Positions 50,585 through 59,705 of a stretch of DNA of 64,000 nt are shown here, in pieces. The notes beneath the pieces were generated by a model. It was not told the DNA's origin and ran no database searches. It saw only the letters and a program-made list of their open reading frames with translations. Positions within the stretch are counted from its first letter, which is position 1. Each line of letters opens with the position of its first letter. This DNA is from Litorimonas haliclonae (GTDB lineage: Bacteria > Pseudomonadota > Alphaproteobacteria > Caulobacterales > Maricaulaceae): contig NZ_CBCSCO010000004.1 of NCBI RefSeq assembly GCF_965138505.1, positions 62,001-126,000 of the forward strand. The letters run 5' to 3'. Made by a program: the position numbers and the translations under genes.

Positions 50585-51483
50585 CAGAGTCTGAGACATC
50601 GGAATTAACGAGCGTGCAGGAGGCTTCCGATGATAAAGAGGAGACCCCTTCACCCTTTGAAGAAAAACCGGCCACCGATAGACGAGGCTTGGGTTTGATC
50701 CCGGTTCTCGGACTATCATTGGTGGCCGCCCTTTTGGGAGCCGTGGGAGGCGCTTACGGGACGCACTATCTCTTCCCTCCTGCCAATATGGAGGATCTAC
50801 GCGCCAGCGTTCAGCAAGATGTATCCCGAATTCAGGCCGAGACCCAAGCTGCTGTGGAAGACCTTCGCCAAATGGTGGCGAGCTTGGAAGGCCAGGTCTC
50901 TGATGCCAGCTCAGATACTAACATTGAGGAGACTCTGAACGCGATAAATGAACGTCTGCAGACGCTCGAAAATGCCCCTGAGCCAAATCTGCCGGAGATT
51001 GCCCCCGAAACGCTTAGCGCTCTAAAGGCCGCTCAAAGGGATGGATTTAACTGGCCAGAAACGGACGCGGTAGAAAATGATGTATTAGACCTAACCTCGA
51101 AAACCGAGAGTTTGGAAGCTCAAATAGACCGTTTGAAAGCTCAGATTAACTCGCTTCAAACAGAGCTCAACGCACAAGCGTCCCGTCCACAAGTGCCGCA
51201 AACCGAGACCGAAACTGTCACGCCCGCCGGCCCCGAATTTCCAAAACAAGCGCTCTTAAACGCAGCAAAATTAAGAGTGGACTCGCAAGGGTTTTTAAGC
51301 CGAACACTTAACAAACATGTGAGCGTCGACAGTCCGGACAGCCCGAAAAGCCTTATCGAAAAAATTGATACCGCCTATGATAAAGGCGATATTTATACGG
51401 CAATCAAGACTTTTGACCATTTGCCTTCCGACATTCGCTCAGCGGGTCAGGACTGGCGCGACGCCGCAGAACGTTTACAGTGA
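50581..51483 (+). CDS. Mitofilin/Mic60-like inner-membrane protein
   Basis: The 300-aa protein has an acidic cytoplasmic N-terminus, one transmembrane helix (GLIPVLGLSLVAALLGAVGGAYG, about residues 38-60) and a long coiled coil (about 70-210, for example SLEAQIDRLKAQINSLQTELNAQ). A C-terminal helical domain follows (LLNAAKLRVDSQGFLSRTL to KGDIYTAIKTFDHLPSDI) resembling the mitofilin signature. Position between hemD and a HemY-like gene is the conserved site of the alphaproteobacterial Mic60 homologue, a membrane-shaping protein related to mitochondrial crista-junction Mic60. It is shorter than many homologues. Confidence 0.78.
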   Translation: MTESETSELTSVQEASDDKEETPSPFEEKPATDRRGLGLIPVLGLSLVAALLGAVGGAYGTHYLFPPANMEDLRASVQQDVSRIQAETQAAVEDLRQMVASLEGQVSDASSDTNIEETLNAINERLQTLENAPEPNLPEIAPETLSALKAAQRDGFNWPETDAVENDVLDLTSKTESLEAQIDRLKAQINSLQTELNAQASRPQVPQTETETVTPAGPEFPKQALLNAAKLRVDSQGFLSRTLNKHVSVDSPDSPKSLIEKIDTAYDKGDIYTAIKTFDHLPSDIRSAGQDWRDAAERLQ

Positions 51484-51503
51484 TATAAACGGATACAGAC
51501 TTT

Positions 51504-53027
51504 ATGACAAAATATGTAATCGCCATTCTCTTATTTATCGCGCTTTTGGCTGGGTTTTTACTCTATGTCGGCGACAACGCCGCTTTGACACTGACCTCTA
51601 GTGCAGAGGCCGGTCTATTCCAGTTTAGTCCGATTACCTTGACATGGCAGGCCGTGATTGTTTTCACGACGGCGATAATTGTCTTCACCCTTCTGACTTG
51701 GACTCTCCTGACATGGCTTTGGCGTTTGCCGTCCCGTATTCGCTCAGGCGTTGGCCTGCGACGCCGTAATCAGGCTTTGGACGCGATGGAAGACGCGCTT
51801 TTGGCTGGGGCAGACGGGGACTGCGACAAGGCTCGGAAAAAGGCTGAAAAGGCTCGTAACTTAATTGGCTCAGAAGATTTGGGCCGCATTGTGAGCGCGC
51901 AGGCGGCAGAAGCTTGCGGCGATCAGTCAGAGGCCGTGGCGCAATATACCGCTATGCTCGAGTCGGATAAAACCCGGGCGACAGGGCAGCACGGACTCGC
52001 GAGAAATCTCCTCGCAATAGGCGATTTATCCCGCGCAATAGAGCAGGCCGAAATCGCCTATGCCGATAACAAAAATGCTCGATGGGCTTTCGATGTGTTG
52101 TTTCAGGCGCAGATGGCGGACTATCAATGGAACGAAGCGGCCAAAACCTTGGAAATGGGCGAGCGCCGCAAGCATATCGATAAAGAAGCGGCGCGCCGCC
52201 GCCGCGCTGTTCTGCTTAGTGCAGAAGCCGACCGCATAAGCGATACCGGGCAAACTCAACTCGCCACAAATCTCGCCAGCCGCGCCGCCAGTGAAACGCC
52301 GGAATTTGCGCCGGGCGTGGCGCTTGCCGCAAATCTCCTCAACCTGACGGGTGAGAAGAAGAAGGCGATCTCTCTGATTGAAAAAGCCTGGGCGAAACGA
52401 CCTCACCCGGCATTGGCGATTGCGCTTTTGGACTTAATTGAAACAGAGGCACCGAAATCACGGCGCAAGCGAATTGACGCGTTAATCAAGGCCAATCCTT
52501 CTCATCGTGAGTCGCATATGTTGGATGCCGAGGAAAAATTGAAAGCGGGGGACGGCGTTGCGGCTCTCTCTGTCCTTGCGCCCTATTTGAATCTTGATTC
52601 CGAAGCCGAGCCGCCAACAGCAAGATTGTGCCAATTAGCCGGGCAGATTGAAGAGCGTCTTGGAAATATGTCGGATGCGCGCCTATGGTATGAGCGCGCA
52701 GCGACGGCGCCGCTTGAGGCAGATTGGTCTGATCTGGATCCCCAAAGCGACAGCTTTGATTATTCTGATGCGGATTGGCGTCGTCTGACCTTTAGCTTCG
52801 GCGAAACCGGAGCGCTTATTCATCCTCGCCACGAAGCAGGCGCCCCTCGACGTAGGCCCGGCCTGCCCGAGCCTCTCCCGTTGGAATCTGAAGCCGTCGT
52901 GAAACGCGATTTTGAGGATGTTACTCAAACGCCGCCGCGAACGATGCCGGAGACACCGCCGGGAGAGTCGACCAAAAAAGATTTATCCCAACGCCTGGAC
53001 AAACTTTTGGATAAGCCAAAGGAATAG
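51504..53027 (+). CDS. HemY-like TPR membrane protein
   Basis: The 507-aa protein has two N-terminal transmembrane helices (YVIAILLFIALLAGFLLYVGD and AVIVFTTAIIVFTLLTWTLLTWLW) in the HemY_N pattern. A tetratricopeptide-type helical array follows (about 90-420, for example GQHGLARNLLAIGDLSRAIEQAEIAYADN) and a Pro-rich disordered C-terminus. Despite the name it is not a protoporphyrinogen oxidase; its role in the haem operon is not established. It follows the Mic60-like gene after 20 bp and probably shares its transcript. Confidence 0.87.
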   Translation: MTKYVIAILLFIALLAGFLLYVGDNAALTLTSSAEAGLFQFSPITLTWQAVIVFTTAIIVFTLLTWTLLTWLWRLPSRIRSGVGLRRRNQALDAMEDALLAGADGDCDKARKKAEKARNLIGSEDLGRIVSAQAAEACGDQSEAVAQYTAMLESDKTRATGQHGLARNLLAIGDLSRAIEQAEIAYADNKNARWAFDVLFQAQMADYQWNEAAKTLEMGERRKHIDKEAARRRRAVLLSAEADRISDTGQTQLATNLASRAASETPEFAPGVALAANLLNLTGEKKKAISLIEKAWAKRPHPALAIALLDLIETEAPKSRRKRIDALIKANPSHRESHMLDAEEKLKAGDGVAALSVLAPYLNLDSEAEPPTARLCQLAGQIEERLGNMSDARLWYERAATAPLEADWSDLDPQSDSFDYSDADWRRLTFSFGETGALIHPRHEAGAPRRRPGLPEPLPLESEAVVKRDFEDVTQTPPRTMPETPPGESTKKDLSQRLDKLLDKPKE

Positions 53028-53062
53028 CGCAAATACGTTACGCCTAATTGGCAGCTGAATGT

Positions 53063-53488
53063 TTATTCGGCTAAAGAAGCCGTAAATTCGTCAAAGCCAC
53101 TTTGGCGGTTTATCTCGGCAATGATGTTCGGCTGATCTGCGTAATGGGCGCTCATGGCCTTGTGATCCCGAATAAGCGCATCCATGTCGCCCAATACAAT
53201 TCGTGACCGGATCAAACGGGCCCAGCCTTGCGGATTGTCAGGATCAGACTTTAAACGCTCTGCGAGACCTTCGACCATGGCGTTGATGTCCGGCATCTGC
53301 GTGGTGGCTTGCGGCTGCGGCGGAGGAGGCGACGGCGTTCCCAGCAAGGCATAGAGGCCAAGCGAAGAAGCTATAACGCCTCCCATCAAGAGTAATATCA
53401 ATACAGGCTTTTTGTTTGAGCTGGTGAGCGGACCAATCAAAGCGAGGGCCGTTCCCAAGGCCAGTATAAGCAGGATGAGCCAAATCAT
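53063..53488 (-). CDS. ccmI: Short CcmI/CycH-type cytochrome c maturation protein
   Basis: The protein has 141 aa from the ATG at 53488, which overlaps the ccmH stop (ATGA); the frame open to 53557 reads inside ccmH. It has two transmembrane helices (MIWLILLILALGTALALIG and VLILLLMGGVIASSLGLYALLG) and a Pro/Gln linker. A single TPR-like segment follows (MVEGLAERLKSDPDNPQGWARLIRSRIVLGD). CcmI normally has a long TPR domain that presents apocytochrome to CcmF/H, so this is either a reduced form or a related small protein. Confidence 0.75.
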   Translation of the reverse strand: MIWLILLILALGTALALIGPLTSSNKKPVLILLLMGGVIASSLGLYALLGTPSPPPPQPQATTQMPDINAMVEGLAERLKSDPDNPQGWARLIRSRIVLGDMDALIRDHKAMSAHYADQPNIIAEINRQSGFDEFTASLAE

Positions 53489-53871
53489 GACGGCCGCCTT
53501 CCGACGCGTAGAAACCAGACTAAGCCGCCGAGCAACAGAAGAAACGGCACGGCCCACAATATGTAAGTATTGGTCTGTACAGGCGGCTTAAGGAGAACAT
53601 AATCTCCGTATTTATCCCGCATAAAATTGATGACGTCCTCATTGCTATCCCCGGCTTCGAGTCGGCTGCGGACGAGCTTTCTCATGTCTTGAGCAAGGGG
53701 TGCGTCGCTCTCATCAATGGACTGGTTTTGACACACGACGCATCGCAGAGATTGGGCGATTTCACGGGCGCGGTCTTCTAGGACGGGGTCCGTGCTTGCG
53801 GCGGGCGCGGCCACTTGAGCCATAGCGGGCATCGCCCAAAAGAAAAAAAGGAGAAGAATGGCGCGCATCAC
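53485..53871 (-). CDS. ccmH: Cytochrome c maturation protein CcmH (CcmL/CycL)
   Basis: The 128-aa protein has a signal peptide (LLLFFFWAMPAMAQVAA), the redox motif CVVC in SLRCVVCQNQSIDESDAPLAQDMR and EDVINFMRDKYGDYVLLKPPVQ. One C-terminal transmembrane helix (ILWAVPFLLLLGGLVWFL) completes it. It reduces or handles the CxxCH cysteines of apocytochrome c in the periplasm together with CcmG and CcmF. It overlaps both neighbours by 4 bp. Confidence 0.95.
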   Translation of the reverse strand: MMRAILLLFFFWAMPAMAQVAAPAASTDPVLEDRAREIAQSLRCVVCQNQSIDESDAPLAQDMRKLVRSRLEAGDSNEDVINFMRDKYGDYVLLKPPVQTNTYILWAVPFLLLLGGLVWFLRVGRRPS

Positions 53872-54395
53872 TCAGCCTCTAATTTTTTCAGTAGCGGAAG
53901 AAAAGTCTTCTCCCAATCTTCGAAACTAATCGCGCCGGAATGTTTATAGCGGATGCGCCCGGTTTCGTCGGTCACGAAAGTTTCGGGCGCGCCGCTGACG
54001 CCGAGGGGAATGGCCAGCTCGCTATCAGGGTCAAAGACAATCACATCATAAGGGTCGCCGCGCTTGTCGAGCCAATCTCTCGCTTTCTCGCGGCCGTCGC
54101 GCCAGTTCAAACCGACTAAGCGGATGCTTTCGTCTTTGGTGATGTCCATCAAAATGGGGTGTTCGACATTGCAGGTGACGCACCAGGACCCGAACACATT
54201 GACCACACTAATTTGACCTTTAACGGTTTGTTCCGTCAAAATCGCGTCCGGGTCGTCAAGTGAACTCAGAGAAAACTCAGGAAAGGGTTGATCAATCAGT
54301 GCCGCTTCGAGACGCCGCGGGTCTTTGGTCAGGCTGATAGCCAGCGCGATCCCAAGGCCGATAAAGATGATTATGGGAAGAAAGCCGCGCATCAT
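53868..54395 (-). CDS. ccmG: Thiol:disulfide interchange protein CcmG/DsbE
   Basis: This 175-aa membrane-anchored thioredoxin-fold protein has an N-terminal helix (FLPIIIFIGLGIALAISL). PFPEFSLSSLDDPDAIL follows, then the redox site VFGSWCVTCNVEHPIL (Cys-Val-Thr-Cys) and the cis-Pro region SGAPETFVTD. It keeps apocytochrome c thiols reduced for haem attachment. It overlaps ccmF and ccmH by 4 bp each. Confidence 0.94.
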   Translation of the reverse strand: MMRGFLPIIIFIGLGIALAISLTKDPRRLEAALIDQPFPEFSLSSLDDPDAILTEQTVKGQISVVNVFGSWCVTCNVEHPILMDITKDESIRLVGLNWRDGREKARDWLDKRGDPYDVIVFDPDSELAIPLGVSGAPETFVTDETGRIRYKHSGAISFEDWEKTFLPLLKKLEAE

Positions 54396-56335
54396 GTACT
54401 TGTCACCAATTCAGACTCCCTTACAGGGCGTTTTGCGGGCGAGCGCATACCTATCAAAGACAGAAACCCTGCAATAGACATGAGAAGCGCGCCGATCCAA
54501 ATCCAGATAACGGCGGGATGATAATTAGCCCGCAAGATATATCCGTCTTCCGGTGTGCCTTCGCCGAGACCGGCAAATAAGGTGGCAGTCGGGCTGAACC
54601 GAAAACCCGCTTCCGTGGTGATCATTTCGCGCACTGGATAGAAGCGCTGTTCCGTTTGAAGGGTTTTTATCTCTCGGCCCCCTTTAGACACGCTGACTTC
54701 GCCCCGGCGGAAGGAGTAATTGCGGGTTTCCCCTCCTGTCACGTCCGTCAAGGTGAAGGTGTAACCGGCGACCTCTAGCGACTCGCCCGGTTTGACTCGG
54801 CCTATCGTATCATCGGCCCAGACGCTCATTGTGACCGCACCGGCGGTCAAAACGGCAACGCCGAGATGGGCGAGAGTGAAACTCATCAGGTGGTATTTGG
54901 CCTGTCTGGGCAGCGATGAAAGAGGGCCCTTTTTTCGGAAGGCTTTGAGTGCGCCATAAGCGAGGTAGGCCGCTAAGGCCAAGCCAAATCCGCCTAGAAT
55001 GGAGCGTCCAAAAATATAGGTGAGGGCCATGATTGCCAGCGCGCCGAGACCGCTCAACAGGAGGAATTTTTTCAAGGTAGAAAGCGAATCTTTTTGCCAT
55101 CTCAATAAAGGCGCGGCGCCCATGAAAATAATCAGAACCGCCATGATGGGCGCAAACGTCAGATCAAAATAAGGCTTGCCGACGCTGATCTTATCTCCGG
55201 TCACAGCGTCCATTATCAGCGGGTAGAACGTGCCGAGAAAAACCGTCGCCGTGGCCGTCGCAAGAAGAAGGTTATTCAGGACCAGGCCGCCTTCGCGAGA
55301 CACTTGATCAAACTCGGCCCGCTGGACAAGGGTTTTGGCGCGCATCGCATAAAGCGACAGTGCGCCGCCTGTCGCCAAGAGGAGCAAAGCGAGAATGAAG
55401 ACGCCGCGTTCCGGATCGACGGCAAAGGCGTGGACGCTGACCAAAACGCCCGAGCGAACAATGAACGTTCCGATTAGGCTAAGAGAGAAGGCGGTAATTG
55501 CCAAAAGGACCGTCCAATGCGCCAGGTTCTGGCGCCGTTCCATCACCATAATCGAATGCAGAAGAGCTGTACCAATCAACCATGGCATGAAGGACACGTT
55601 TTCAACCGGATCCCACATCCACCAGCCGCCCCAGCCGAGTTCGTAATAGGCCCAAAGTGAACCCATCGCGATGCCGAGGGTGAGAAAGCTCCAGGACAGT
55701 AGAGACCAAGGCTTGAGAGCTTTGGCCCAAGCTTTGTCAATCTTACCGGAGAGGAGGGCGGCAACCGCCATCGAAAAGGCCAGAGAATAGCCGACATAGC
55801 CCATGTAAAGAAGCGGCGGATGTATAGCGAGGCCGGGGTCCTGTAATATCGGGTTCAGGCCAAGGCCGTCCATAGGCGTTGGAAAGAGGCGTTCAAATGG
55901 ATTGGAGGTGAACAAGATAAAGCCGATAAATCCGACAGCCAACATAGCTTGGATGGCCAAGGTTCGCGCTCGTAAGGCCGCTGGCAAGGATTTCGTGAAA
56001 ACTGAGAAAAGAAATCCATACAGGCCCAACATCAGGGTCCAGAGGAGGATGGAGCCCTCGTGATTTCCCCAGACGCCGCTGATTTTATAGAGGAAGGGCT
56101 TTGTTGTATGGGAATGGCTTGCTGCCAGTTTGACGGAAAAGTCTGAGATCAGAAACGTATATGTCAGACATGCAAAGCTCGCGGCGAGAAGCGCAAATTG
56201 AATCCGCGCGGCCTGGTCGGCAAAGCCCATCAAACCAGGTTTTTCAGCCTTCGCCCCATATAGGGGAAGAGCCACCTGCAAGGCGGCGACTATAAGCGCC
56301 AGAATGAGGCAGAAATGTCCGATCTCGGCAATCAT
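54392..56335 (-). CDS. ccmF: Haem lyase CcmF
   Basis: The 647-aa multi-spanning protein of the cytochrome c haem ligation complex has the WWD-type haem-handling motif in WGGWWMWDPVENVSFMPWLIGTALLHS. It also has ISGVWGNHEGSILLWTLMLGLYG, periplasmic His residues, and a late periplasmic segment GESLEVAGYTFTLTDVTGGETRNY. It is the first gene of ccmFGHI. The haem chaperone gene ccmE, usually next to ccmF, is not here; 49 bp upstream is the yggT gene. Confidence 0.95.
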   Translation of the reverse strand: MIAEIGHFCLILALIVAALQVALPLYGAKAEKPGLMGFADQAARIQFALLAASFACLTYTFLISDFSVKLAASHSHTTKPFLYKISGVWGNHEGSILLWTLMLGLYGFLFSVFTKSLPAALRARTLAIQAMLAVGFIGFILFTSNPFERLFPTPMDGLGLNPILQDPGLAIHPPLLYMGYVGYSLAFSMAVAALLSGKIDKAWAKALKPWSLLSWSFLTLGIAMGSLWAYYELGWGGWWMWDPVENVSFMPWLIGTALLHSIMVMERRQNLAHWTVLLAITAFSLSLIGTFIVRSGVLVSVHAFAVDPERGVFILALLLLATGGALSLYAMRAKTLVQRAEFDQVSREGGLVLNNLLLATATATVFLGTFYPLIMDAVTGDKISVGKPYFDLTFAPIMAVLIIFMGAAPLLRWQKDSLSTLKKFLLLSGLGALAIMALTYIFGRSILGGFGLALAAYLAYGALKAFRKKGPLSSLPRQAKYHLMSFTLAHLGVAVLTAGAVTMSVWADDTIGRVKPGESLEVAGYTFTLTDVTGGETRNYSFRRGEVSVSKGGREIKTLQTEQRFYPVREMITTEAGFRFSPTATLFAGLGEGTPEDGYILRANYHPAVIWIWIGALLMSIAGFLSLIGMRSPAKRPVRESELVTST

Positions 56336-56384
56336 ATCTGCCTTATAGAGATTTTAGGCGGCTTTGCCGTGCGACAAATACAGC

Positions 56385-56684
56385 TTAGACTATCGTCATC
56401 AGAGTCGGAAGCACCCAACCTTGGATCCAGTACAAGCCAAGGGCCAGAACGAGGAAAGCCATATCGAATCCACCGAGAGGCGGGATAACCCGGCGAAGCG
56501 GCATCAATATTGGTTCAACAATAGAGCTAATGATGCCGTAAATCGTCCCCATGACAGGATTTCGCAGATTCACCACGTTGAAGGCGATCAACCAGCTAAA
56601 GATCATGTAAGCAAACAAGATGATCAACAGGATCGAAATGGCCGGCGAGATGAAGAAGACTATAAGTGAGTCAAGAAATGACAT
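56385..56684 (-). CDS. YggT family membrane protein
   Basis: This 99-aa protein has two hydrophobic segments (ISILLIILFAYMIFSWLIAF and FLVLALGLYWIQGW) flanking the conserved loop VMGTIYGIISSIVEPILMPLRRVIPPLGGFD, the YggT signature. It is a small inner-membrane protein linked elsewhere to cell division, osmotic response or cytochrome assembly. It is co-oriented with the ccm genes downstream. Confidence 0.92.
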   Translation of the reverse strand: MSFLDSLIVFFISPAISILLIILFAYMIFSWLIAFNVVNLRNPVMGTIYGIISSIVEPILMPLRRVIPPLGGFDMAFLVLALGLYWIQGWVLPTLMTIV

Positions 56685-56770
56685 AACTGGAGAACCTGTG
56701 AAGTGTGAAGGGCATATTTAAGGAGAGTCTAGATTCGGCACAAGTCGGCTTATGGAATCAATTCGCTCAG

Positions 56771-57247
56771 CTAGCGACACAAATGGCTTTTTACAATAGC
56801 TCCGGCTTTGCCCATATCAATACGCCCTGCATATTGAGATTTAAGCTGCCCCATAATCTTACCCATGTCTTTTAAGCAGGTTGCGCCGCTGTCCTCGACA
56901 AGTTGGGCCACAACGTCTTTCATTTCGTCCTCTGAGAGGGGTTTCGGCATGAAATCCCGGATGATGGAAATCTCTGTCTTTTCTCGCTCTGCGAGTTCCG
57001 GGCGTCCATTATCCTCATAGGTTTTTGCGCTTTCTTCGCGCTGCTTCACCATTTTGGAAAGTATGGACAGGATTTCTGAGTCGGATATCCCCTCGCATCT
57101 GTCTTCAGCACGCGCCGCGATATCGCGGTCTTTTATAGCGGCGCTGATTAATCGAAGGGTCGAGAGGCGCACCGTATCTTTGGCGCGCATGGCTGTTTTG
57201 GTTTCTTCGCCGATTTTGTCACGAAGGGGAGTGGCTGCAACGGGCAT
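56771..57247 (-). CDS. GatB/YqeY domain protein
   Basis: The protein has 158 aa from the ATG at 57247; an in-frame GTG at 57259 is an alternative. It shows LRDKIGEETKTAMRAKDTVRLSTLRLISAAIKDRDI, ILSKMVKQREESAKTYEDNGRPELAEREKTEI and ATCLKDMGKIMGQLKSQYAGRIDMGKAGAIVKSHL, the full YqeY fold related to the tail of GatB amidotransferase. Members probably bind tRNA; the function is not settled. It is divergent from carA, with about 260 bp between the two starts. Confidence 0.92.
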   Translation of the reverse strand: MPVAATPLRDKIGEETKTAMRAKDTVRLSTLRLISAAIKDRDIAARAEDRCEGISDSEILSILSKMVKQREESAKTYEDNGRPELAEREKTEISIIRDFMPKPLSEDEMKDVVAQLVEDSGATCLKDMGKIMGQLKSQYAGRIDMGKAGAIVKSHLCR

Positions 57248-57505
57248 ATAGGCTTTCACATATCAATTCGAAGTAAAATTCTAGTTCAAGTCTGGCGGTC
57301 AGTTCCATTTTTGCCGCAGAGCCTTATACTGCTTTACGCGCAAATGCCAACCCGCCCGACCACTGTGGATAATTTGGGTTATCCAGAAGGTAGCTGAACA
57401 TTGTGGCTTGAAAAGAAGAAGTCCATCCTTAAAAGCCTTTGAAGTTTGGCTGCTTGTCAGGCAGGCCAACTAGGCAAAACACTGGGACCGAATAGGATTC
57501 GCTAT

Positions 57506-58657
57506 ATGGCTGATATTTTAAAACCGAAAGCCACAGCCGTTTTGGTATTTGAAACCGGAGACGTTTTTTACGGACAGGGCATCGGGACCCAAGGAGAAGC
57601 TGTCGGAGAGGTTTGCTTTAATACGGCGATGACCGGCTATCAGGAAATCCTGACTGACCCATCTTATGCCGCCCAAATTGTTTGTTTCACTTTCCCACAT
57701 GTCGGAAATACCGGTACAACAGATGAGGACGAAGAAGCGACAACGCCGGCGTCCCGCCGCGCCGCTCGCGGAGCTATTTTCAAAGCCAATGTCACCCGAG
57801 CGTCGAATTGGCGTTCTGAAGGGGAGTTGGGCGATTGGCTGGAGGCCCGCGGGATAATTGGCATATGCGGAGTCGATACTCGCGCCCTAACAAATTTCAT
57901 TCGGGTTCAAGGTATGCCAAAGGGCGTTATTGCCCATTCTGAGACCGGCGAGTTCGATATTGAGGATTTAACGGATAAGGCAAAGCAATGGGGCGGATTG
58001 GTCGGCGCGGATCTCGCTAGAGACATGATTGATGAAGAGACGTTTGATTGGCGGGAAGCCCGTTGGGTCTGGCCAAAAGGGCATGAGGACAAAGACGGCA
58101 CTAAAAAAATAGTGCTGATTGATTATGGCGTGAAGAGAAACATTTTGCGGAACCTCGTTTCTTCCGGTCTTTCTGTTTCCGTTGTACCAGGAACGACCTC
58201 TGCGGAAGACATTTTGGCGATGAAACCGGACGGAGTGGTTCTTTCCAATGGTCCGGGCGACCCGGCTGCGACAGGAGAGTATGCGATCCCCGTTATCAAA
58301 GACCTTGTCGATGCCGATATGCCCATTCTCGGCATTTGTTTGGGACATCAGCTTCTGGCTGCGGCTTTAGGCGGAAAAACCATGAAAATGCCGCAAGGCC
58401 ATCACGGCGCCAATCACCCTGTAAAAGATTATACGACATCCAAAGTCGAAATCGTCTCCATGAATCATGGTTTTGCCGTGGATCGGGATAGCTTGCCGGA
58501 CACAGTCGAAGAAACCCATGTCAGCCTGTTCGATGGGTCAAATTGCGGTATCCGCCTTCGCGGAAAACCCGTCTTCTCCGTGCAGCACCATCCCGAAGCG
58601 AGTCCCGGCCCTCAGGATAGTTTTTATCTGTTCGAAAGATTTGCCGAAGCTTTGTAG
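57506..58657 (+). CDS. carA: Carbamoyl-phosphate synthase small subunit
   Basis: The 383-aa glutaminase subunit supplies ammonia to CarB for arginine and pyrimidine synthesis. It shows LVFETGDVFYGQGIGTQGEAVGEVCFNTAMTGYQEILTDPSYA, DTRALTNFIR, SNGPGDPAA and the class I amidotransferase nucleophile Cys in ILGICLGHQLLAAALGG. The catalytic His-Glu lie in VQHHPEASPGP. The ATG at 57506 has AGGA eight bases upstream and fits the family; the frame open from 57446 is too long. carB is not adjacent but about 2 kb further on, in the same direction. Confidence 0.95.
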   Translation: MADILKPKATAVLVFETGDVFYGQGIGTQGEAVGEVCFNTAMTGYQEILTDPSYAAQIVCFTFPHVGNTGTTDEDEEATTPASRRAARGAIFKANVTRASNWRSEGELGDWLEARGIIGICGVDTRALTNFIRVQGMPKGVIAHSETGEFDIEDLTDKAKQWGGLVGADLARDMIDEETFDWREARWVWPKGHEDKDGTKKIVLIDYGVKRNILRNLVSSGLSVSVVPGTTSAEDILAMKPDGVVLSNGPGDPAATGEYAIPVIKDLVDADMPILGICLGHQLLAAALGGKTMKMPQGHHGANHPVKDYTTSKVEIVSMNHGFAVDRDSLPDTVEETHVSLFDGSNCGIRLRGKPVFSVQHHPEASPGPQDSFYLFERFAEAL

Positions 58658-58667
58658 CCGCGTAAGT

Positions 58668-59696
58668 CTATCTAAGCGACACATCACCATTCTGAATGAG
58701 GCTCTCCGCCGCTGCGAGAATGGCTTCCTTGGATGGTCTCGGCACGACACCTGTTAAAGAGGTCACGTAAGCCGCGTCGGCCTCGTGAAAAATACCCAAA
58801 TCGGGAATAACGCTTTTGACGCGGTCGTCAAAAAGCCCGACCAATTTCACGACAAAATTTGGCATGTCTGATTTCGGTAGCTTCTTAGCGTCAGGATAGG
58901 CCTCTCTCAAAATTTCAGAAATTTCGCTGAGCCAGTATGTTTTCCCCGCCGCCATGAGCCTGCGGTGGCCTGCGCCCTTTGCCGTCATCGCGGCGACGTG
59001 AATGGAGGCGCAATCGCGAATGTCTATAATCGGGTAGGCGACCTTTGGGGTCATCGGAAAATCTCCGTTGAACATGGCCTTAAGTAAACCCAATGACGCG
59101 CCGCTATTATTATAATTGTCCGGCCCCAAAACTAAACCCGGACAAACCGTCGTAAGCTTTTCTTCTACGCCTTGGGCTTTGACATAGGACCAAGCCGAAA
59201 GCTCGGCGCGGGTTTTAGAAACAGGGTAGGCGGTTAGCGGTTTCCAGTCAGGATCCGACCAATCATCTTCAGTGATAACCATTTTCTTTCCGCGTCCAGG
59301 CTGGCCCATCATGGAAACGAGCGAGGAGGTCATGACGATACGCTCTGCGCCTGAGGAGAACCCATGTTCCAAAACACGTTGCGCCCCGGCTCTTGCTGCG
59401 GGAACCAAGGCTTCGCGGTCGGGCGGGGATTCAAGAGGAAAAGGAGAGGCGATGTGTTGGATAAACCGGCAGCCTTGTACCGCGTCCTCCCACCCGGCGT
59501 TTTTTTCTAGATCGGCTTCGACCAATTCCAGCCGAGACGTATCGGATCCATTGGCTTCTAGCGCATCGACGATTTTCTGGCCTTTATTTTTGTTCCGAAC
59601 AGTGCCCCGAACGGCAAAGCCTTTTTCCAAAAGCTTGGCGGCGACGTGAGAGCCAATAAAACCGGATACGCCGGTAACGAGGACGGTGTCTGTCAT
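58668..59696 (-). CDS. NAD(P)-dependent SDR aldehyde/ketone reductase (dihydroflavonol-reductase-like)
   Basis: The 342-aa extended SDR begins VLVTGVSGFIGSHVAAKLLEKGFAVRGTVRN, the Gly-rich cofactor motif with downstream Arg residues that favour NADPH. It has FIQHIASPFPLESPP, VMTSSLVSMMG and the active-site Tyr-x3-Lys in LTAYPVSKTRAELSAW. The arrangement matches the dihydroflavonol 4-reductase / methylglyoxal reductase group; the natural substrate is unknown. It lies between carA and carB on the opposite strand, 9 bp downstream of the metalloprotease gene. Confidence 0.88.
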   Translation of the reverse strand: MTDTVLVTGVSGFIGSHVAAKLLEKGFAVRGTVRNKNKGQKIVDALEANGSDTSRLELVEADLEKNAGWEDAVQGCRFIQHIASPFPLESPPDREALVPAARAGAQRVLEHGFSSGAERIVMTSSLVSMMGQPGRGKKMVITEDDWSDPDWKPLTAYPVSKTRAELSAWSYVKAQGVEEKLTTVCPGLVLGPDNYNNSGASLGLLKAMFNGDFPMTPKVAYPIIDIRDCASIHVAAMTAKGAGHRRLMAAGKTYWLSEISEILREAYPDAKKLPKSDMPNFVVKLVGLFDDRVKSVIPDLGIFHEADAAYVTSLTGVVPRPSKEAILAAAESLIQNGDVSLR

Positions 59697-59705
59697 AAAT
59701 AAGCT

